Source: Anaeromyces robustus (taxonomy: Eukaryota > Neocallimastigomycota > Neocallimastigomycetes > Neocallimastigales > Neocallimastigaceae). From it: DNA of 22,500 nucleotides. Positions 10,918 through 22,500 of this stretch are shown in pieces. The notes under the pieces were generated by a model, which saw only the letters and a list, made by a program, of their open reading frames with translations, made no database searches and was not told where the DNA came from. Location of the stretch: the NCBI GenBank assembly GCA_002104895.1, contig MCFG01000052.1, positions 1 to 22,500 of the forward strand, read 5' to 3'. The translations under genes and the position numbers were made by a program. Every line of letters starts with the position of its first letter. The stretch's first letter is position 1.

Positions 10918-12238
10918 ATGGCTTCTCAAAATTCTTTTGGAAAAGCATTAGCTTCTGCTGGTATAAGATATTTATTATTATTTTTATTTAAATTTATTTA
11001 TATATTTATAAATAAAAAATTCATATTTTTTACTTAAAATTTCTGTATATTTCAATTTATTATTGAATGATATAATATATATAATAAAGACAAAAGCGTC
11101 AGAGATAAAGCTGTTAAGAAATTATCAAAGTATTTATCAAATAAAAAAGATTTATCTGATCTTGATTTATTAAAATTATGGAAGGGTTTATTTTATTGTA
11201 ATTATCAGTCAAAATTGATTGAAATAATTTTTTATATTACATTTAATTTATAATATAAATTTAATGAATGTTTATATTTTAATGAAAAAAAAAAAATAAC
11301 AATAATCATATATTTGTATATTTTAAGGTTTTTGGATGTCTGATAAACCATTAGTTCAACAGCAATTATCTGAAAAATTAGCTTCATTAATTTTAAAAAT
11401 CCCAGATGAAATTGCATTGAAATTTGTAGAAGCTTTCTGGAAGGAAATAAGATTGGAATGGAATGGAATTGATAGATTACGGTAATTATTAATTTATTTT
11501 AAATATGTATTTTTTTTCTTTTCAGTTAAATACATTAGAATGAATATAAAATTATATATATAATAATAATATTAATTTATGTTATTTGTATTGCTTTTAT
11601 TTCAAATTCAATTCAAAATCGACAGTTTAGATAAATTTTACTACTTATTTAGACAAATGCATTTAAATTCATTCAAATATCTTGAAAAAGTTAATTGGGA
11701 TACTACTCATGTCATTAAATATATGGATATTTATACTGATGGTCCTTTAAGGTATTTTATATATAAATAATAATAAATATTAAGAGAACTATTGAAAAAA
11801 AGAAATATAAATATTAAACTATCATTATTTAATTAATTTAATATAAAATGAATATACAGATTATTAGACCAAACTGCTCCTCCAAGTTTATTATATCATG
11901 CATGCGAAGTTTTTATACCAGAATTAAATAAGGCTATTACTAAACCAGTTAAGTTTCAATTTTATATAAAATATATATATATTATTAATATTTATAATTA
12001 ATAAATGTTAATAATATTTATTTATATATTTATATTTTTATATAATATTATTAACATTAAATAATAGATTCCAACATCTGTATTTATTGAAATATTAGAA
12101 CCTTTTTTTGATGTTGTTGGTTTCTGTTCAAATGATATTTTAGTAGAAAGAGTCATTGAAGAATTATTCTTAAATATCGTTAATATATATGGTATCTTTT
12201 TATAATTTATTAATCATTTTTAAATTATCTTATTATTA

Positions 12239-12283
<45 letters not shown>

Positions 12284-12803
12284 TTTTATTTTATTTTATT
12301 TTATTTTATTTTTTTGAATACATATATTAATAGTTATACTTCTTATGTAATTTTTTAACTAAAAGAAAATGAAGATGCAAATGAAGAAGAAGAATCGAAT
12401 ATTATTAAATCATGCAATTTCAAATTAATATATAAAAGATTAGAAAAATTAAGTGAAGAAGCTCTTGTATTAAAAAAGAATTTAGAACATATTGATGATT
12501 TAATTGTTATTTTTAAAGGACTATCTGAAACTCAAGAAGTTTTACAAGATAGTATTGAAGAAGAAAATGAAGAAGAAGAAGAAGAAGAAGAAAATGAAGA
12601 AAGTGAAAATGAAAATAATACTTTCGATATAATTAATGATGATAGTGAAGAGGTTAAGATGGAATCAGTTAAATCAAAATCAAAAACCAAAGGAAAAGGA
12701 AAAGGAAAAGGAAAAAGTAATACTTCTAATAAAGGTAAAAAAGATGTAAAAAAAGAAGAAGAATCAATTGAAATTAAAGAAACAAGTAAAAAAGGTAAAT
12801 CAA

Positions 12804-12845
<42 letters not shown>

Positions 12846-14476
12846 TAATAATAAAAAAGAATAAATAATTTCATCTATAAAAATACTACATTTAAATATA
12901 ATAAATTCAATATTATACATATTGGCTATTTTATATTATTGTATATTATTATTGTTTTTATTTTTGTTTTATATATTTTATATTATTGTATATTATTTGC
13001 TTTTATTTTTATCTTATATATTTTATATTATTGTATATTATTATTTTTTTTTAATTTTTATTTTATATATTTTATATTAAATATATAACATATGTATAAT
13101 TTTATAATTTTATAATTATATATATATATTATTATAATATATTATGTATACCATTGATTTAATTTTAAACATTATAAATATTCATAAAAATTTAATAATG
13201 ATGTTCTTAATAACATAAATTATTAAATTCATAATTTTCTTTACTTTTTTTTTTTTTATTTTATTTTTTTTAAAAAAAAAAAAAATGAAAAACAAAAAAA
13301 CAAAAAATTAGTGAAAAACACCAATAAGAAGAGAAAAGCTGAAGTTGAACCAATAGAAATTGAAGAAGAAGAAGCTGTAATAATTGTATCTCCCAAGCAA
13401 AAGAAAAATAATTCAGCAAAGAAAAGTCCCACTAAAAAAGCTAAAAAAACTAAAAAAGAAGAAAGCCCTATTGTTATATCTGAATCCGATGAAGAAGTAA
13501 AGTCCCCACCAAAGGTACCAAATAATATAAAGTCGAATAAAAATAAAAAAACTAAAATATCTAAAGAAGTGAATTCTGAGTCTTCATTAAAATCTAAATC
13601 TAAAAATAAATCTAAAAATAAAATAATTATTAAAGATAAGAAAGTCAAAGCGTCTAAATCAAAAGAAAACCGCCAAATAGAGACTGAAATCGATGAAGAT
13701 GATAACTCTATATTAGATAAAAATCAAGATAAAGATGATTTATCACAAATTGAATTAACAAAAACAACAGCAACAATACCTTTAACTAATACTACTCTCA
13801 TTACCAATGATAATATTAGAGATGAGGTTGAAATAAAAGAAAATAGAACATCAAAAAATGCAAAAAAATCAAAAGAAATAAAAATATTGAAAAAATCGAA
13901 AAAATCAAAAAAATCAAAAGAACCGAAGAAAAAAAGAAAATCAATAGAATTAAAACAATCTAAAAAATTAGAGAAAGATACCAAAACTTCGTCATTAGAA
14001 ACTGAAGAAACATTAACATCATCATCAAAAATTCAACCTCTATCAGAATTAGTTATTTCTTCTTTATCAGATAATAATAACGAAACTTCAAATTCAATAT
14101 CATCATTACCAACAACATCTTCAATAAAATCTAAAAAAATAAAAAAAGAAAAGAAATTAAAATCCTCTTCAAAAACCTCACTAGAAACAACATCAAAACA
14201 ATCAAAAACTATTAAAAAAAAAAACAAAAAGAAAAATATTTCAAAAAAAGAAAATAAGTTAAGTCAAGAAGAGGAAAATTTTTTAAATAAGATTTTAAGG
14301 GAATCTAATTTAATGAGTGATAAATCATCAATATCTAATTCATCTTCTCTACCTCCTAATACTACAGACAAAATTCCAGAAAAAATAAAAATAGAGTCTT
14401 TAATATCCCCAAACACATCATATATACGTAAGTTATATAGAGTTATTTTTATTACTACATAATATAATAAATTAAA

Positions 14477-14539
<63 letters not shown>

Positions 14540-14656
14540 ATATTTACATTTTATTTTTTATATCAAATTTATAATTTATAAAATTTTATTAAAATAAAAA
14601 AAGAACCCAAAGGACCCAAAGGTGTCAAGCGTTCTAGAGCTGTAGATTTTTTTTGA
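10918..14656 (+). CDS. RRP1: Nucleolar rRNA-processing protein RRP1 / Nop52
   Basis: RRP1 acts in 60S ribosome assembly in the nucleolus (27S pre-rRNA processing). Nine exons: 10918-10960, 11090-11197, 11328-11481, 11626-11751, 11860-11947, 12068-12191, 12366-12794, 13312-14427 and 14604-14656, in phase, 746 aa. The Nop52 domain fills residues 5 to about 215. It shows FGKALAS, VRDKAVKKLSKYLS, LLKLWKGLFYCFWMSDKP, FWKEIRLEWNGIDRLRLDKFY and LYHACEVFIPEL. Exon 7 adds a Glu run and a (GK)4 stretch; exon 8 adds about 370 residues rich in Lys, Ser and Glu with KKSKKSK-type repeats, as expected of a disordered nucleolar tail. The last 17 codons are on a separate small exon and end RSRAVDFF, which fits a PP1-docking RVxF motif. 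Exon 8 seems to start with GTG only because a G split by the junction joins TG. Confidence 0.92.
12233..12312 (+). repeat. (TTA)n and TTTTA repeats in RRP1 intron 6
   Basis: A TTA array of about 16 copies is followed directly by TTTTA repeats. All lie within the intron 12192-12365. Confidence 0.85.
12795..13311 (+). other. Long intron 7 of RRP1 with a threefold minisatellite
   Basis: This 517-nt intron separates the acidic linker from the Lys/Ser-rich tail. Its donor is AAAG|GTAAAT and its acceptor AATTAG|TGAAA. It begins with AAAT and AAT microsatellites (12811-12853), contains a 45-49-bp unit repeated three times, and ends with poly-T and poly-A runs (about 13244-13285). Confidence 0.75.
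12927..13078 (+). repeat. Minisatellite, 3.2 copies of a 45-49-bp unit, in RRP1 intron 7
   Basis: Unit starts at 12927, 12974 and 13019, with a partial fourth at 13068. Each begins TATTTTATATTATTGTATAT and then differs in a short T-rich segment. Unit lengths are 47, 45 and 49 bp. Confidence 0.85.
14476..14537 (+). repeat. (TTA)n array in the last intron of RRP1
   Basis: About 20 copies of a TTA triplet within the intron 14428-14603. It overlaps no coding sequence. Confidence 0.9.
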
Positions 14657-15681
14657 ATTAACATAACATTTTATAACATTTATATTATTTATATTATATA
14701 ATTTTTAAATATATTTAATATCATATATATATATTTTTTTTAATTAAGATATTTTATTTAAATTATTTATTCAATGATTATAATAATAAAAAATTATACT
14801 TTAAAAATATAATTAATATAAAATTATAAATATCAATACTTTAAAATATAATTTTATTGCTTTTTGTATTTGCTATCTATTAAAGTTTTTTTTAAAACGG
14901 CATTTTTGTTTATTTTTTTTTATATACTGTTTTAGTAAATATTTTATTTTGATCATTCATTTTGGTTAATTAAACCATTGTTACATATCATGAATATTCA
15001 GTTTTATGTTTTAATTATCCTTTAAATTTTTAATTTAGATTTGTAATTTTATCTATATATGGTAATTATTCAAATCTTTTTTTTTTTTGGAATGAATAGG
15101 GGAAATTTTTGGGTAGATTAATAATAATATATAAGATTTAGTATTTATTATGATAATCATAAAAATTAAATAAATTTAATTAAATTTAATTTATTTAATA
15201 AATATATTAAAATACATTAGAATATATTAATAATTAATTATTTTAAAAAAAAGTATATAAAACTAAAAAATTTTTTTAAAATTTTTTTAGTTTTTCTCTT
15301 TTTTTTTTTTTTTTATTAATATATTATTAATTACATATTTATCTAACATAATAAAGGTACTTTTAAATAAAAAATTGATTTTAAAGATAATTTGAAAAAA
15401 TTATATAAATATACACTACATATTATATTTATTGTAATAATATTTTTATAAATATATAAAAGTATTATTTAATACAAAATAATTAAATAATAAATTTGGA
15501 TATTTTTATAAAAATTATTTTAAAAGATATAATTTCTTATTGTACCAAAGAAATCAGAGTAATACTTGAAAAAAAAAAAAATAAAAGAAAAAAAAAAAAG
15601 TAAAAAAAAAAAAACAAAAAACAAAATCAAAAACATCTAACAAATAATTAAATAATAATTAAATAATAATATTATTATAAA
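14657..15681. other. Gene-free region between RRP1 and ARL5
   Basis: It holds the 3' UTR of RRP1 and the promoter of ARL5. There is an imperfect A/T hairpin around 15259-15293 (AAACTAAAAAA paired with TTTTTTAGTTT), a poly-T run at 15300-15314 and an A-rich stretch at 15570-15630 close before the ARL5 start. No open frame resembles a gene and no structured RNA is evident. Confidence 0.65.
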
Positions 15682-17179
15682 ATGGGTGCTTTATTATCTA
15701 AATTATTTCAAATTTTTGTATCAAAGGAAGATTTTAAAATAGTTATTGTTGGTCTTGATAATGCGGGAAAAACTACTATTGTTTATAAATTGTAATTATT
15801 AAAAATTAATATAATAATATAATTTTTATAGATTTTTATTGTCATTGAAAAATAAATATTTTTGTTCTTTTATATTAACAGTAATAATATAAAAAAAATA
15901 TAAGAAGAATAAGTCATTAAAAAGGAAATTTAAAATAATTAATATGAGATAAATAATAACAAAATTGATAATAATATATATAAATATAAATAAATTAAAA
16001 CATAATAAATATATATTTTTAATAATATTAGATTATTAAATGAAGCCGTTGTGACAACACCAACTATTGGTTCAAATGTTGAAGTATATATTTATTATTT
16101 GTACTTATTTTAATAACAATTATTACTTTATTACAAATTCAAAATCAATTCTTTAATGGAATTAAAATTATTAAATTGTATTTATATACATATTATTTTA
16201 TATTATCAATTTATATATATGTTTTTATATCAAAATAATTGAAGGAAATAACATATAAAAATATGAAGTAAGTATTATATATATTATCAATTTTATTTTT
16301 ATTTATATATATAATTTATAAATTAGTAATATTATTCAATATATTACATAGAGACAAATTGTTAATAAAATTAATTTAAAAATACTAAATTTAAATATTG
16401 ATATTTATGTTATTTGTGTATTTTTTAAATTTAATTAGGATGGTGATGTGGGATATTGGTGGTCAAGAAAGTTTAAGAACTTCATGGGTTACATATTATA
16501 CCAACGCTAAAGTAAAATTTATGATACAATATTATTTAAATAAAAATAATATATATATATACTGTTTTTAACTTAAAATACAACATATATATTATTTTAA
16601 ACTTAAAGGACAATAATAATTAAACTTAAAATTTAAAATATTATATAATATATACATAAATAATTATATTTAAGGCACTTATAATGGTTATTGATAGTAC
16701 TGATGTTGAAAGATTAAATGTAGTAAAAGATGAAATGACTAAGATATTCCAATCAGAGGTTAATAGTTAATATATGGATATTATTTATAATAAAATATTA
16801 ATTATTAATTAATTATTATAATCATTTTATTATATTATGTTTTTAGTTATTACAAGACGCATCCATATTGATATTCGCAAATAAGCAAGATTGTAAAGGT
16901 GCATTATCTGCTGCTGAAATAACGGAAAAATTAAATTTAACTTCAATAAAAGATAGAAATTGGCATATACAAGCTTGTTGTGCGTTAACTGGTGATGGGT
17001 AATTTATCACAATAATAAAGTATATTTTATAATTTTCCTTTTTATTTAATTAATAAAATCTTAATACTAATTATTTATATCTTTTTATATATTTTGCTTT
17101 TATAATATTTAATATATATCATTTATATGGTCATAGTTTATATGATGGTCTTGATTGGATTTTGTCTAGTAAATCATAA
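15682..17179 (+). CDS. ARL5: ARL5-type Arf-like small GTPase
   Basis: ARL5 is a trans-Golgi GTPase; in animals its GTP form recruits the GARP tethering complex. Seven exons: 15682-15791, 16032-16083, 16245-16267, 16439-16511, 16675-16758, 16847-16998 and 17137-17179, in phase, 178 aa (ARL5A is 179). Gly2 is present for N-myristoylation. GTP-binding elements are the P-loop GLDNAGKTT (24-32), switch I PTIGSN (47-52, Thr48), WDIGGQES (66-73, with the ARL5-like Ile in place of the Arf Val and Gln71) and NKQD (126-129). The blocks [24 protein letters not shown] and the ending [10 protein letters not shown] point to ARL5 rather than ARF or ARL1. Exon 3 is only 23 nt. As far as I know baker's yeast has no ARL5, so retention is notable but not unexpected in an early-diverging fungus. 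Confidence 0.94.
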
Positions 17180-17390
17180 AATAAAATAAAATATAATAAA
17201 ATAAAATAAAATAAAATATTTTATATATAATTCTTTAGAATACTTTTATCTATTATTTATAAAAGAAAAAATTACTATTATTTTATGTATAATTAATCAT
17301 GTTTCATAGTAGAGGATATATTATAATCAAAATAAGTTTAACATAGAGTAAATAGAAAAAATATAGAATAATGAAAATTTAAAATAATAT

Positions 17391-17455
<65 letters not shown>

Positions 17456-17655
17456 AAATTTTCAAATATATTATACTTCTTTGTATTATTTTAATTTTTA
17501 TTTATTTATTTATATATTTATTATTATTATAGTGATTTTAAAAATATAATAATTAAAGTTTTTTTTTAATTATATATATATACATAAAAAATTCCATTAT
17601 CATTTTAATTTATAATAAAGTTATAAAAAAATATACATCATAAATATTATTTAAA
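17180..17655. other. Intergenic region between ARL5 and the coiled-coil gene
   Basis: The 3' UTR of ARL5 starts with AAAAT repeats (17177-17217). An AAAT array occupies about 17396-17455. No gene is visible. Confidence 0.65.
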
Positions 17656-20419
<2,764 letters not shown>

Positions 20420-21533
20420 ATAGTAACAATAATTATAATGATATTAATACAATTAATATTATAAATAATCATAATATACAATAACTTATTAATATTAGTT
20501 ATTGTAATAAAGTAATTATTTATAATATATTTATAATTTATAATGATACATGTAATTAAAAGGTTATTAATAATAGTCATTATAATATGATATTTTTTAT
20601 ATAAATGAATATTTGCTAAAATTTTAAATTATTATATTATTAAAGCTTAATCTTCTTTTTTTAATATTGATATATTAATTTTTCCATTATTTTTTTAATT
20701 ATTCAAATTTTTTTTTCTTTTTTATATTAATTAAAAATAAAAAATATGTCAAATATTATAATACGTAACCAATCATCTTTGTTTATTTCATAAAATGTAT
20801 TTATATTGATAAAAATTAATTAATACTTTAATAAAAAAATTATAAAATAAAGTTATATAATAAATTAAAATATATATAGTTATTACATGATATAGTTTTT
20901 TATTTCACTTAAAAAAAAAAAGAAAAAAGAAAAAGTGAAAAAGGAGATCTTTTCATTATAAAAAGCTCATTTTAATTTAAAAAAAAAAAAAAAAATTACA
21001 TTTAATCAAGGTATTGAATAATATTAATAAGAAAAAGTTCTTTATCAGTAAATGGAAAAAAAATTATAAAATAATATTTTTTATTAAAAAATATGGAGAA
21101 ATTATGAATTTAAATGAAATTTAAATAGTAAAAATGTACTGTTCATTTTATATGAAAATATATAATATTGCAAGATGTTAATTATATGTAATATAAATTT
21201 TCAGCGATAAAATGAAAATGGAAATACTTATATATTTGTATAAGAAATAATAATGGAAAATCTATAAATCTTATAAATTAACATTAATAATTATTTTGTA
21301 AAAGTGATTATACAATATATATTTTTTATACCAATTCACTACTACATCAATAATTTACTGAAGTATTTATATTGAATATATGAAAATGATAATTATATTT
21401 AATGCTTTTATATATTGTGATATGATATCTATAATAAATAAAATGATACTTAAAAAATATAAATTTTAATTTTTTTTTTTTTTTTTTTTTATTGTTATTC
21501 TTTAATTTTTATTCTAAATGGATTAATTGAAAG
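20420..21533. other. Gene-free region between the coiled-coil gene and PRMT1
   Basis: It holds the 3' UTR of the upstream gene and the promoter of PRMT1. Visible items are a CCAAT box (20769-20775), a purine-rich block with AAAAAGAAAAAAGAAAAAG (about 20913-20945) and a poly-T run (21472-21490) before the start codon. A two-codon upstream reading frame (ATGGATTAATTGA begins with ATG at 21518) precedes the PRMT1 start. No protein or RNA gene is evident. Confidence 0.6.
20769..20775 (+). promoter_or_regulatory. CCAAT box upstream of PRMT1
   Basis: CCAATCA lies in a patch less AT-rich than its surroundings (ACGTAACCAATCATC). It is 765 bp before the PRMT1 start codon, which is far for a HAP/NF-Y site, so the call is weak. 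Confidence 0.2.

Positions 21534-22500
<967 letters not shown>

Noticed and set aside
13256-14227. Several minus-strand open frames rich in Phe, Ser and Asp
   Set aside because: They are shadows of the Lys/Ser-rich RRP1 exon 8; the reverse complement of Lys and Glu codons gives Phe, Leu and Ser.

Overview
The window is extremely AT-rich nuclear DNA with short exons, small GT..AG introns (mostly 80-240 nt) and intergenic stretches made almost only of A/T simple repeats. The genes are eukaryotic. The decisive clue to the lineage is the left-edge gene, a secreted protein built from cysteine-bearing GYYINS-type repeats, the pattern I associate with scaffoldins of anaerobic gut fungi (Neocallimastigomycota, the rumen chytrid relatives). 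Base composition and Asn-rich coding tracts fit that group. Dictyostelids have similar composition but, as far as I know, no scaffoldins. The assignment is an inference from recall, not from a search.

Layout: (1) 1-2519, minus: 5' part of a scaffoldin-like secreted protein, running off the left edge. (2) 2520-5193: gene-free, with long AAAT and AAAAT microsatellites and two perfect hairpins. (3) 5194-7715, plus: nine-exon phosphatidylserine synthase of the base-exchange type, closest by eye to animal PSS2. (4) 8570-10319, minus: five-exon SNU23/ZMAT2 spliceosomal zinc-finger protein. (5) 10918-14656, plus: nine-exon RRP1/Nop52 nucleolar protein with a long Lys/Ser tail and a possible PP1-docking C-terminus. 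(6) 15682-17179, plus: seven-exon ARL5 small GTPase. (7) 17656-20419, plus: seven-exon coiled-coil protein with a very Asn/Asp-rich C-terminal half, perhaps related to TSNAXIP1. (8) 21534-right edge, plus: 5' part of PRMT1-type arginine methyltransferase.

The genes do not form a pathway. Most are housekeeping: splicing (SNU23), 60S ribosome biogenesis (RRP1), Golgi traffic (ARL5), phospholipid synthesis (PSS) and protein arginine methylation (PRMT1). SNU23 and RRP1 are divergent and share a 598-bp upstream interval. PSS and SNU23 converge. All exon models were made by hand: I joined exons by reading phase, GT..AG borders and similarity to remembered family sequences. Six genes (scaffoldin, PSS, SNU23, RRP1, ARL5 and the coiled-coil gene) keep phase throughout the part present.

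The most striking observation is in the PRMT1 gene. The invariant HEEM motif cannot be made from the two visible exons alone. It is restored exactly if a 4-nt exon (CATG, 21764-21767) and a 2-nt exon (AG, 21916-21917), each bordered by AG and GT, are spliced in. I found no mobile element, CRISPR array, tRNA or rRNA.
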